DNA of 64,000 nt. Source: CAVRQM01 sp963732775 (GTDB taxonomy: Bacteria; Pseudomonadota; Alphaproteobacteria; Acetobacterales; Acetobacteraceae). Where the stretch lies: assembly GCA_963732775.1 (NCBI GenBank), contig CAVTAR010000003.1, positions 558,001 to 622,000 of the forward strand, given 5' to 3'. The notes beneath the pieces are model-generated. The model saw nothing but the letters and a program-made list of their open reading frames with translations, was not told where the DNA came from and searched no databases. Positions 9,006 to 16,771 of the stretch are shown here, piece by piece (position 1 is the stretch's first letter; every line of letters starts with the position of its first letter). Both the position numbers and the translations under genes were made by a program.

Positions 9006-9784
9006 GGCGCGTCGCAGTGCGAGGCCTGTTGCTGCTGTCTCTAGTTGCCGGCCTGGTCGTCCGTCATGCGGCAAGACCCCTTGTCTGGCGGACGCTAGGC
9101 GTCCTGCTCTGGTTGGCGGTCACGGCGTGGGCCGCCCTCCACAAGGACTCGGGCTGGTATCGCGTGCTGTCGAGCTTTTGGTCGTCGCCGTTTTTCTGGC
9201 CGGTGTGTCTGCCCGTGTGGTTGGCCTGGTTCGGGCTTCCCTGCGCGGCAGTAGCCGTCGCGGCAGTTCGAATGAAGCAGAGACGATGGCAAGCCGCTGG
9301 CGCCTGGCTCATCCCGCCATTTGCGGCGCTGGTTGCTTGCTTCACACCTGAGTCCGCGAGCAGGGCCTATCTTGTCTGGTCGCTGCGACCAGTCTACGCC
9401 CGCGTCATCCAGGAGGCGCGCGCGAACGGCTGCACCACGTCAGGAGAGATTGACGTCAACTCGATCGATTGTGACGACCCACCCATTGCTGTTTTCCCAT
9501 GGTTCGGCTTCGGCGCCATCACGCAAGGTGTGGTGTTCGACGGCACGGATGAAATCGGGCGGGAGCCGGATCAGCGTTCCGATCGCTGGCGAAAACGGTC
9601 TACCGGAGCGCAGCTTCAGTGCGCCGAGGCCGAACCCCTTGGCGGACTACAGGTTCATAGAGTGGGGTCTGGATTTCAAGGATGGGAAGTGCAACTAAAC
9701 TTCGGCCAGCAAACGCCAGCGGCTCATCAGCGCGGAGGCGTTGATCTGAATTGGAATGTTGAACGCCGTCATGCCCGGACTTGA
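9002..9784 (+). CDS. Hypothetical membrane protein, probably frameshifted near its end
   Basis: A GTG at 9002 overlaps the corA stop in a GTGA. The 260-residue frame predicts about four N-terminal hydrophobic segments (residues ~5-20, 28-42, 60-90, 98-112) and then a soluble part (YLVWSLRPVYARVIQEARANGC). From about 9555 on, the composition in this frame becomes poor, while the +1 frame reads NPLADYRFIEWGLDFKDGKC and stops at 9698, which looks much more protein-like. A one-base error or mutation between about 9555 and 9600 is therefore likely, and the true protein would end at 9698. I do not recognise the family. Confidence 0.5.
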   Translation: MRRVAVRGLLLLSLVAGLVVRHAARPLVWRTLGVLLWLAVTAWAALHKDSGWYRVLSSFWSSPFFWPVCLPVWLAWFGLPCAAVAVAAVRMKQRRWQAAGAWLIPPFAALVACFTPESASRAYLVWSLRPVYARVIQEARANGCTTSGEIDVNSIDCDDPPIAVFPWFGFGAITQGVVFDGTDEIGREPDQRSDRWRKRSTGAQLQCAEAEPLGGLQVHRVGSGFQGWEVQLNFGQQTPAAHQRGGVDLNWNVERRHART

Positions 9785-9855
9785 TCCGGGCATCCAGTCC
9801 AGCCGGCGAGATCGGGCCTGCGGGCCTGGATGCCCGGATCAAGTCCGGGCATGAC
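9768..9855. repeat. Palindromic intergenic repeat, family A copy 1
   Basis: Two perfect 28-bp arms (9768-9795 and 9828-9855) with a ~32-nt centre form a long hairpin with the core CCCGGACTTGATCCGGG. The second copy is at 16578-16665. It lies at the 3' ends of two converging genes, where it may act as a bidirectional terminator or RNA-stabilising element. Confidence 0.85.
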
Positions 9856-9889
9856 GACCTTTCAGGCTCGCGAGCCAGATCAGCGGCCG

Positions 9890-10561
9890 CTACCGCCCTT
9901 CCTGCCCCGCTGCCCGTATCGCGCCGATGTTGGCGGCATACGCCCCCGCCCCGCCCTTGAACACCGCCGAACCCGCCACCAGCGTATCCGCGCCGGCCGC
10001 AACCACCTCGCGCGCGGTGTCGGGCGCCACCCCGCCATCCACCTCCAGCCGTATCGCGCGCGCGCCGATCATCGCCCGCACGCGCGACACCTTGTCCAGC
10101 ATTGGGCGGATGAACGCCTGGCCGCCGAAGCCGGGGTTGACCGTCATCACCAGGATCAGGTCCACGTCATCCAGCACGTGCGCGATCGCCGTCTCCGACG
10201 TCGCCGGGTTGAGCACCATGCCGGCCTTCTTGCCCATGCCGCGGATCGCCTGCAGCGAGCGGTGCAGGTGCGGCCCGGCCTCGGCGTGGACCGAGATGCC
10301 GTCCGCGCCCGCATCCGCGAACGCCTGCAGGTACGGGTCGGCGGGCGCGATCATCAGGTGCACGTCGAAGAAGCGGTCGGTCACGGGGCGGATCGCCCGC
10401 ACGATCAGCGGGCCGATGGTGATGTTCGGCACGAAATGCCCGTCCATCACGTCGACATGGATCCAGTCCGCCCCCGCGTCGACCACGGCGCGCACCTCCG
10501 CGCCGAGTGTGGCGAAGTCCGCCGACAGGATGGACGGCGCGATGACCAGCGCCTCAGCCAT
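9890..10561 (-). CDS. rpe: Ribulose-phosphate 3-epimerase
   Basis: The 223-residue TIM-barrel enzyme interconverts ribulose-5-phosphate and xylulose-5-phosphate. Family motifs are APSILSADFATLG, HVDVMDGHFVPNIT, DVHLMI, VMTVNPGFGGQ and EVDGGV, with metal-binding His/Asp residues intact. The ATG at 10561 lies inside the last codons of cbbX (8-nt overlap), so it is the last gene of the cbb operon and can be read as cbbE. Placement with RuBisCO implies a role in regenerating the CO2 acceptor, although it also serves the pentose phosphate pathway. Confidence 0.93.
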   Translation of the reverse strand: MAEALVIAPSILSADFATLGAEVRAVVDAGADWIHVDVMDGHFVPNITIGPLIVRAIRPVTDRFFDVHLMIAPADPYLQAFADAGADGISVHAEAGPHLHRSLQAIRGMGKKAGMVLNPATSETAIAHVLDDVDLILVMTVNPGFGGQAFIRPMLDKVSRVRAMIGARAIRLEVDGGVAPDTAREVVAAGADTLVAGSAVFKGGAGAYAANIGAIRAAGQEGR

Positions 10562-11441
10562 TCGCGGCTTCCAGCAGCACCCGGCTCGCACGGATGTCCA
10601 CCGCCTCGATGCTGGCGAGGTCCTCGGCCGTCACCGGCGCGCCGGTCAGGTTGCCCACCAGCCGGTTCGCCTGGCGCAGCCGCGCCCGGTCGATCGCGTT
10701 GCGGATCGAGCGCGCATTGGCGAAGTGCGGCTGCCGGCGCCGGGCGGCGATGTAGTCGGCGAACGCCGCGCGCGCGTCCGGCGTGAGATGGTACGCCTGC
10801 TTGGCCAGGATCAACTCGGCGATGCCGAGCAGTTCCGCGTCGTCGTAGTCGGGGAAGTCGATGTGGTGCGCGACCCGGCTGCGGAATCCGGGGTTGGTGG
10901 CATAGAAGCGGTCCATCCGGTCGGCGTAGCCGGCCAGGATCACCACCAGGTCCTCGCGCTGGTTCTCCATCACCTGCAGCAGGATCTCGATCGCCTCCTG
11001 GCCGTAGTCGCGCTCGTTCTCGGCCCGGTGCAGGTAGTACGCCTCGTCGATGAACAGCACGCCGCCCATCGCGCGCTTCAGGATCTCCTTGGTCTTCGGC
11101 GCGGTGTGGCCGATGTACTGGCCCACCAGGTCGTCGCGCGTCACCGACACCAGGTGGCCCTTCCGCACGAAGCCGAGCTTGTGCAGGATGCCGGCCATCC
11201 GTTGCGCCACCGTGGTCTTGCCAGTGCCGGGGTTGCCGGTGAACGACATGTGCAGCGTCGGCGGCTCGCCCGACAGGCCGATCCGCCGCCGCACCCGCTC
11301 CACCAGCAGCAGCGAGGAGATCTCGCGGATGCGCGTCTTCACCGGCTTCAGCCCGAGCAGCTCGCGGTCGAGCCCGTCGAGGATGTCCCCGATCCCGGCC
11401 TCGGCGAATTCCTGCCGCAGATCGATCGCGGGGGCGTCCAT
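10554..11441 (-). CDS. cbbX: CbbX, AAA+ RuBisCO activase (red type)
   Basis: CbbX is the hexameric AAA+ ATPase that removes inhibitory sugar phosphates from red-type RuBisCO by pulling on the large-subunit C-terminus. The 295-residue protein has Walker A GNPGTGKTT at about residue 75, Walker B VLFIDEAYYL, and the pore-loop region VGQYIGHT. The start ATG 11441 shares its A with the cbbS stop (TGATG), and the stop overlaps rpe. Position directly after cbbLS is the standard arrangement for form IC operons. Confidence 0.95.
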   Translation of the reverse strand: MDAPAIDLRQEFAEAGIGDILDGLDRELLGLKPVKTRIREISSLLLVERVRRRIGLSGEPPTLHMSFTGNPGTGKTTVAQRMAGILHKLGFVRKGHLVSVTRDDLVGQYIGHTAPKTKEILKRAMGGVLFIDEAYYLHRAENERDYGQEAIEILLQVMENQREDLVVILAGYADRMDRFYATNPGFRSRVAHHIDFPDYDDAELLGIAELILAKQAYHLTPDARAAFADYIAARRRQPHFANARSIRNAIDRARLRQANRLVGNLTGAPVTAEDLASIEAVDIRASRVLLEAANG

Positions 11442-11830
11442 CAGCGGACCTGCTCGGTGGTGTAGCGGATCGAGCGTCCGGTGGACTCGGCCCGGATCAC
11501 GCGGAACTCCGGCTCCACCTCCGGGCGGTTGACTAGGAACGAGATGCGCACCAACTCCCAGCCATGGGTCGAGTCGAACCCGGACAGGCGGATGTAGCGG
11601 TCGCCGTAGGTGCGCCGGCACTCGCGCAGCTCCAGCATCACGCCGGCCGCGTCAGCCACGTCGAACATCGGATGTCCCCACATCTCCCAGAAGGTGTTGC
11701 GCGGGTGCGGGTCGTCGGTGAACTCGATGTTCACCGCCCAGCCCTTGTCGATGCAGTACTGCACCTGCCGGTTGATCTGCTCGTCGGTCAGGTCGGGCAG
11801 GAACGAGAAGCAGCCCTGGGTGTTGCGCAT
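11441..11830 (-). CDS. cbbS: RuBisCO small subunit, red type
   Basis: The 129-residue protein starts MRNTQGCFSFLPDLTDEQI and contains KGWAVNIEFTDDPHPRN and FWEMWGHPMFD, characteristic of RuBisCO small subunits. The C-terminal extension (FLVNRPEVEPEFRVIRAE and beyond) is the red-type extension that builds the central barrel of the L8S8 holoenzyme. Twelve nt separate it from cbbL and its stop is fused to the cbbX start, so expression is coupled. Confidence 0.95.
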   Translation of the reverse strand: MRNTQGCFSFLPDLTDEQINRQVQYCIDKGWAVNIEFTDDPHPRNTFWEMWGHPMFDVADAAGVMLELRECRRTYGDRYIRLSGFDSTHGWELVRISFLVNRPEVEPEFRVIRAESTGRSIRYTTEQVR

Positions 11831-11842
11831 GGTGCCCTCTCC

Positions 11843-13312
11843 TCAGACCGAGACGCTGACGCTGGGCGCGAAGTCCGGCATGTCGGTGCTGGTGTAGTCG
11901 AACGTCACGTCGCGCCACGTCTCCAGCGCCTGGTGCAGCGGCTGGCAGTGCTTGGCCGCCTGGTTGAGGATATCCGGCCCCTCGCGGAACGTGTCCCGGC
12001 CCTCGTTGCGCGCCAGGATCATCGCCTCCAGCGCCACGCGGTTCGCCGTCGCCCCGGCCTGGATGCCTTGCGGGTGGCCGATCGTGCCGCCGCCGAACTG
12101 CAGCACGGTGTCCTCGCCGAGGTATTCCAGCAGCTGGTGCATCTGCCCGGCATGGATGCCTCCCGAGGCCACCGGCATGCACTTGCGCAGGCTCGCCCAT
12201 TGCTGGTCGAAGAACACGCCGTGCTCGAGCCGCATCGGGTTGTGGTCCTCGCGCAGGATGTCGTAGTAGCCGCGCGTCGTGTTGGGGTCGCCCTCCAGCT
12301 TGCCCACCACGGTCCCGGCATGGATGTGGTCGACCCCGGCGAGGCGCATCCACTTGGCGATTACCCGGAACGACACGCCGTGCGTCTTCTGCCGCGTGTA
12401 GGTGCCGTGCCCGGCGCGGTGCAGGTGCAGGATCATGTCGTGCTTGCGGGCCCATTTCGACATCGACTGGATGGCGGTGTAGCCGATCACCAGGTCGATC
12501 ATCACGATCACCGAGCCGATCTCGGCGGCGAACTCGGCGCGCTCGTACATCTGCTCCATGGTGCCGGCGGTGACGTTCAGGTACGTGCCCTTCACCTCGC
12601 CGGTCGCCGCCTGCGCCTTGTTCACCGCCTCCATGCAGTACAGGTAGCGGTCGCGCCAGTGCATGAACGGCTGGCTGTTGATGTTCTCGTCGTCCTTGGT
12701 GAAGTCGAGCCCGCCCTTCAGCGCCTCGTACACCACGCGCCCGTAGTTGCGCCCCGACAGGCCGAGCTTCGGCTTCACGGTGGCGCCCAGCAGCGGCCGG
12801 CCGAACTTGTCGAGCCGCTCGCGCTCCACCACGATCCCGGTGGGCGGCCCGTCGAACGTCTTCACGTAGGCGACCGGGAAGCGCATGTCCTCGAGCCGCA
12901 ATGCCTTCAGCGGCTTGAAGCCGAACACGTTGCCGATGATCGACGCGGTGAGGTTGGCGATCGACCCCGGCTCGAACAGGTCGAGGTCGTAGGCGATGTA
13001 GGCGAAGTACTGGCCGGGCGCGTTCGGCACCTCGTCGAGCCGGTAGGCCTTCGCGCGATACTTCTCGCAGGCGGTCAGCCGGTCGGTCCAGACCACGGTC
13101 CAGGTGGCCGTCGAGCTCTCGCCGGCGACCGCGGCGGCGGCCTCGATCGGGTCCACGCCGTCCTGCGGGGTGATGCGGAACATCGCGATCACGTCGGTGT
13201 CGCTGGGCTCGTAGTCCGGCTCCCAGTAGCCCATCTTGCGGTATTCCATCACGCCGGAGACGTAGCGCTCCTTGCCGCGCACCGTCTGCTTGCCGCCGCT
13301 GATCTCGTTCAT
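11843..13312 (-). CDS. cbbL: RuBisCO large subunit, form IC (red type)
   Basis: The 489-residue protein carboxylates ribulose-1,5-bisphosphate. Active-site elements are present: GATVKPKLGLSGRNYGR with the catalytic Lys, GGLDFTKDDENINSQPF with the Lys that is carbamylated and the Mg ligands Asp/Glu, HLHRAGHGTYTR, and loop 6 HAGTVVGKLEGDP. The N-terminal extension (NEISGGKQTVRGKERY) and overall sequence match red-type form IC enzymes of proteobacteria. ATG 13312 has AGGAG 9-13 nt upstream. It follows cbbP by 34 nt in the same operon. Confidence 0.97.
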   Translation of the reverse strand: MNEISGGKQTVRGKERYVSGVMEYRKMGYWEPDYEPSDTDVIAMFRITPQDGVDPIEAAAAVAGESSTATWTVVWTDRLTACEKYRAKAYRLDEVPNAPGQYFAYIAYDLDLFEPGSIANLTASIIGNVFGFKPLKALRLEDMRFPVAYVKTFDGPPTGIVVERERLDKFGRPLLGATVKPKLGLSGRNYGRVVYEALKGGLDFTKDDENINSQPFMHWRDRYLYCMEAVNKAQAATGEVKGTYLNVTAGTMEQMYERAEFAAEIGSVIVMIDLVIGYTAIQSMSKWARKHDMILHLHRAGHGTYTRQKTHGVSFRVIAKWMRLAGVDHIHAGTVVGKLEGDPNTTRGYYDILREDHNPMRLEHGVFFDQQWASLRKCMPVASGGIHAGQMHQLLEYLGEDTVLQFGGGTIGHPQGIQAGATANRVALEAMILARNEGRDTFREGPDILNQAAKHCQPLHQALETWRDVTFDYTSTDMPDFAPSVSVSV

Positions 13313-13346
13313 CGCCGTCTCTCCTTGATCGTCGTTCCGGGGTCGG

Positions 13347-14222
13347 TCACGTCGCTCGGCGCTTGCGTTCGACGAGCTGCAGGATGATGGGCGTCAGGAT
13401 GAGCTGCATCGCGAGGTCGAGCTTGTTGCCCGGGATCGCGATCGAGTTGGCGCGCGACATGCAGCTGCCGTCCAGCATCGACAGCAGGTACGGGAAGTCG
13501 ATGCCGCGCGGGTTGCGGAAGCGGATCACCACGATCGATTCGTCGGCCGTCGGGATCCAGCGCGCGATGAACGGGTTCGACGTGTCCACCGTCGGCACGC
13601 GCTGGAAGTTGATGTCGGTCTCGGTGAACTGCGGGCAGATGTAATGGATATAGTCCGGCATCCGCCGCAGGATCGTGTCCATCACCTGCTCGGTCGTGTA
13701 GCTGCGGGTGCCGCGGTCGCGATGGATCTTCTGGATCCACTCGAGGTTGATCACCGGCACCACGCCGATGCGCACGTCGGCGTGCTGGGCGGTGTTGATG
13801 CCCTCGTGGACCACGCAGCCATGCAGTCCCTCGTACAGCAGCAGGTCGGTGGGCTCGGGCAGCCGCTCCCAGTCGGTGAAGGTTCCCGTGGGCGCGCCGA
13901 ACAGCTTCTCCTCGCGCGCGTCGTGGACGTAATGGCGCGTCCGCCCGCCGCCGCAATCGGCGTATTCGGCGAACGTCGCCTCCAGGTCCTCCAGCAGGTT
14001 CGCCTCGGGTCCGAAATGGCTGAAATGGTTGTCGCCGCGGGCCGATTCCTCGGCCATCTTGGCGCGCATCCCGACGCGGTCGTAGCGGTGGAACGCGTCG
14101 CCCTCGATGCACGCGGCCTCGATGTGCTCGCGGCGGAAGATCTGCTCGAAGACGTTGCGCACCGACGTGGTGCCCGCCCCGGACGAGCCGGTGACGGAGA
14201 TGATCGGATGGCGAACGCTCAC
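13347..14222 (-). CDS. cbbP: Phosphoribulokinase
   Basis: Phosphoribulokinase makes ribulose-1,5-bisphosphate from ribulose-5-phosphate and ATP, the committed Calvin-cycle step. The 291-residue product has the P-loop-like ISVTGSSGAGTTSV at residues 7-20, EGDAFHRYDR and the LLLYEGLHG Walker B region, and normal length for proteobacterial PRK. The GTG start at 14222 reproduces the family N-terminus (SVRHPIISVTG); it has only a modest GGGGA Shine-Dalgarno and overlaps by GTGA with a 27-codon upstream ORF, suggesting coupled translation. It is the first enzyme gene of the cbb operon. Confidence 0.93.
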   Translation of the reverse strand: MSVRHPIISVTGSSGAGTTSVRNVFEQIFRREHIEAACIEGDAFHRYDRVGMRAKMAEESARGDNHFSHFGPEANLLEDLEATFAEYADCGGGRTRHYVHDAREEKLFGAPTGTFTDWERLPEPTDLLLYEGLHGCVVHEGINTAQHADVRIGVVPVINLEWIQKIHRDRGTRSYTTEQVMDTILRRMPDYIHYICPQFTETDINFQRVPTVDTSNPFIARWIPTADESIVVIRFRNPRGIDFPYLLSMLDGSCMSRANSIAIPGNKLDLAMQLILTPIILQLVERKRRAT

Positions 14223-14302
14223 GCGCGGGTTCCCCGACTCCGATATGGCCCTGCGAGGCGTGGCCGTGCGAGGCGTGGCCGAAAGCCGTCCGCAGCGCGC
14301 AT
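14219..14302 (-). CDS. Putative 27-residue leader ORF overlapping cbbP
   Basis: ATG 14302 is preceded by a strong GGGGAGG Shine-Dalgarno 5 nt upstream. The frame reads an Arg/Pro-rich peptide (RPRLA occurs twice in tandem, because of the 15-bp duplication) and stops at 14219-14221, giving the GTGA overlap with the cbbP start. The geometry is that of a translationally coupled upstream ORF. No homologue is known to me; it could also be a chance ORF carrying the real 5' end of the transcript. Confidence 0.35.
   Translation of the reverse strand: MRAADGFRPRLARPRLAGPYRSRGTRA
14252..14281. repeat. 15-bp perfect tandem duplication
   Basis: TGCGAGGCGTGGCCG occurs twice head-to-tail in the cbb leader, inside the putative upstream ORF, adding five codons without shifting frame. 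Confidence 0.85.
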
Positions 14303-14739
14303 GTGTTCCTCCCCTGAGACAAAGACGTAGCGGCGGCGAGGTGACGCGTCCATCGCAATCCTGCGCGCGCCCCGATCGGTTGCCCGAGGCACGCTCGCCT
14401 GTCGAGGCTTTACCGGCTGGCCTGCTGGTCTGTGAAGCTTGCACGGATTTACTGGCGTCGAGCGGCGAACGAGCTTGCCCGCGCCGCGTCCTGCATGGTC
14501 GATACACCCGACGACGCAGAGGATCCTGCCATGCCGAAGCTGCCGATACCCGTGCCACCCCCCGAGGAGATCGACGGCGCCGGCGATCAGCAGGTCGTGT
14601 TCGTCATCCCCGCGCAGCGCCGTCCAGGCGCCCCCGCTCCGGGCGCGCTGCGCGGGATCGGCACGACATGGCTCGGTCGCGACGGCGCCCCGTCTGCCCG
14701 AGCAGGCCGCCGCCTGAACCCCGACAGCCCCGGCGGCGC
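14303..14739 (-). promoter_or_regulatory. Upstream region of the cbb operon
   Basis: About 440 nt between the cbb leader and the frameshifted SDR gene. The cbb promoter should lie here, yet I find no convincing -35/-10 pair or clear paired T-N11-A sites for CbbR, and no cbbR gene is adjacent. A plus-strand frame 14531-14791 (begins MPKLPIPVPPPEE) has no family match I recognise and runs into the antisense of the SDR gene; I do not call it as a gene. Confidence 0.3.
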
Positions 14740-15616
14740 TCAGGCCGCTCCGGCCGCCGCCTCCAGGATGGCGCGCAGGCCCTCGCGGTAGCTCGGATAG
14801 CTCCATGCGCGACCCAGCCAGCGTTGCGTGATCTGGCTGCGCACACGCCGGTTCTCGGCCCAGAAGCTGCGCGCCATCTCGCTCATCTGCGGCGCGATGT
14901 CGTCGTAGGCGACCGGCTCGGGCGGCGCCACGCCCAGCAGCCGCGCCGCTTCCTCCACCACCTCGGCGGCACTCGCCGGCACGTCGTCGGACAGGTGCAG
15001 CACGCGCCCGCCGGGCGGCCGATCCTGCACCGCCCCGGCCAGCACGGCGCCGGCGATGTCGTCGCGGTGGATGCGCCCGAACAGGTGGCCGGCCTTCATG
15101 ACCCGCCGCGCCCGGCCGGCGCGCAAGTCGTCGAGCGCGAGCGGCCGGGCCCGTAGATGCCGGCGATGCGGAACAGGTCGGTGGCGACGTCGGCCCGCAG
15201 CGCCGCCCATGCCTGCTCGGCCGCGAGCCGCCGCCGGCTGCGCTCCTGCCCGGGCGCGGGCGGCGTCGTCTCGTCCACCCACCGCCGCCCCGGTCGCCGT
15301 AGACGCCGGTGGTCGACAGGTAGCCGAGCCACCGCAGCTGCGGCGCCCGCGCAATGGCCGCGCCGTGCAGCGCCAGCACCGGGTCGAGCGCCTCGCCCGC
15401 CTCGCCGCCGTCGCCGGCCGGCGGCGCGGTCGAGACGATATGCGTCGCCGCGGCGATCGCGCCGGCCGCCTCGGCGAACGCCACGACGCGCACCCCGGCC
15501 GCGGCGCCGGCCGCGTCGGGCGTGCGGCTCGTGACCGTGACCGCAGCGCCGGCAGCAGCCGCGGCCGCGGCGATGGCCGCCCCGGTGTAGCCGAGCCCGA
15601 ACACGACCAGGTTCAT
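14740..15616 (-). pseudogene. NAD(P)-dependent epimerase/SDR, two one-base frameshifts
   Basis: The start ATG 15616, behind GGGGAGG, opens MNLVVFGLGYTGAAIAAAA, an NAD(P)-binding Rossmann motif of the extended SDR family (YeeZ-like). The sequence continues to YLSTTGVYGDRGG, then the frame breaks near 15295; the next segment (WVDETTPPAPGQ..., LFRIAGIYGPGRS) is in another frame and a second break near 15145 leads to LDDLRAGRARRVMKAGHLF and IHRDDIAGAVLAG, ending at 14740. Each break is cured by one added base. Conservation on both sides of each break suggests assembly errors in G/C runs rather than an old pseudogene. Substrate unknown. Confidence 0.72.
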
Positions 15617-15674
15617 CGCACCGCCTCCCCTAGGTTTGCCGCCCCCACGCGGCGCGCAGTAGACTGCATCGGTG

Positions 15675-16511
15675 ATGAGGCTGCCAGCCGCCCTGCTCGT
15701 GGTGTCGGTCCCGGTCCTGCTCGCCGGCGGCGCGGTCGCCTGGTGGGTGCTGCGCGCGCCCTCGCCGGGCCTGGCCGAGAGCGCCGGAGAGGAGGTATCG
15801 CTGCCGGTGCCGCCGGTGCCGCCGCGCATCGCCGAGGGCGAGGACTACGAGCGGTGCCTGGCCATGCTGCCGACCGACCCGGCCGGAGCGGCGGCGATGG
15901 CCGAGGCCTGGCTGCCGGCCGGCGGCGATGCCGCGCGGCACTGCCTCGCGCTGTCGAAACTCGAGCTCGGCGAGGCCGCGGCCGGTGCCCGCCTGCTGGA
16001 GGCGCTCGCGACCGGCAGCTTTGCGGCACCGGCGGCGCGCGCGCAGGTGTTCGACCAGGCGGCCCAGGCCTGGTCGATGGCGGGGCAACCCGCGCCGGCG
16101 TTGCGCGCCGCGACCCGCGCGCTCGACCTCTCGGCCGACGACGTGAGCCTGCTGGTCGACCGGGCCACGATCGAGATGGCGCTGGAGCAACCGGAACCGG
16201 CCATGCGCGACCTCGGCCGGGCGCTCGACCTCGACGCCTCGCGCAGCGACGCGCTGGTGCTGCGCGGCTCGGCCTGGCGCGCGCTGGGCCGGCTCGACCT
16301 CGCGCAGGACGACATCCAGCGCGCACTGGAGCGCGACCCGGACGACCCCGAGGCGCTGCTGGAACGCGGCATCCTGCGCCAGCGGGCCAACGACGAGGGC
16401 GGCGCGCGGCGCGACTGGGAGCGGGCGATCAGCCTCGACCCCGACAGCAGCACCGCCGACCTCGCGCAGCAGGACCTGGCGCTGCTGGACGCCGGGCCGG
16501 AGCGGCAATAG
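15675..16511 (+). CDS. Membrane-anchored TPR protein
   Basis: This 278-residue protein has an N-terminal hydrophobic segment (residues ~4-28, signal anchor or signal peptide) and then a helical repeat region. From about residue 145 there are at least three tetratricopeptide repeats, e.g. ALRAATRALDLSADD, AMRDLGRALDLDAS, AQDDIQRALERDPDDPEA and ARRDWERAISLDPDS. TPRs usually form protein-binding scaffolds; this one likely faces the periplasm. The ATG at 15675 is preferred to the GTG one codon earlier; no clear ribosome site is seen. It diverges from the SDR gene, 58 nt apart. Confidence 0.75.
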   Translation: MRLPAALLVVSVPVLLAGGAVAWWVLRAPSPGLAESAGEEVSLPVPPVPPRIAEGEDYERCLAMLPTDPAGAAAMAEAWLPAGGDAARHCLALSKLELGEAAAGARLLEALATGSFAAPAARAQVFDQAAQAWSMAGQPAPALRAATRALDLSADDVSLLVDRATIEMALEQPEPAMRDLGRALDLDASRSDALVLRGSAWRALGRLDLAQDDIQRALERDPDDPEALLERGILRQRANDEGGARRDWERAISLDPDSSTADLAQQDLALLDAGPERQ

Positions 16512-16577
16512 TCCTGCCGCCTCAGTCCTGACCGCCTCATACCGCCGAGCCACTGATCTGACTCGCGAGCCTAAGAG

Positions 16578-16665
16578 GTCGTGCCCGGACTTGATCCGGG
16601 TATCCAGTCACGCAGGCACGATCTCGCCGGCTGGACTGGATACCCGGATCAAGTCCGGACATGAC
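16578..16665. repeat. Palindromic intergenic repeat, family A copy 2
   Basis: Near-perfect inverted repeat with the core CCCGGACTTGATCCGGG and its complement, highly similar to the copy at 9768-9855. It sits between two converging genes (TPR and UDP-glucuronate decarboxylase). Confidence 0.85.
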
Positions 16666-16704
16666 GGCGTTTGATCCCAGGTCAGATCAACACCTCGGCG
16701 GTAT

Positions 16705-16749
16705 CAGTCCTGCCCGCCATAGTCCTGCCCGCTATAGTCCTGCCCGCCT
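16705..16749. repeat. Three 15-bp tandem repeats
   Basis: Units TAGTCCTGCCCGCCA repeat three times (first begins CAG, second ends CTA, third ends CCT). Degenerate half-units also occur at 16511-16548, just after the TPR gene stop. Noncoding, immediately downstream of the decarboxylase gene. Confidence 0.8.
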
Positions 16750-16771
16750 CGAGTACTGCCGTTCGGCGCGG

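Noticed and set aside
11564..13387. A 607-codon plus-strand frame antisense to cbbL
   Set aside because: Antisense shadow of a highly conserved gene; sequence is low-complexity His/Val/Arg.
14531..14791. Small plus-strand frame beginning MPKLPIPVPPPEE
   Set aside because: No family resemblance, composition typical of shadows, and its end runs into the antisense of the SDR gene; the start codon lacks a convincing ribosome site.
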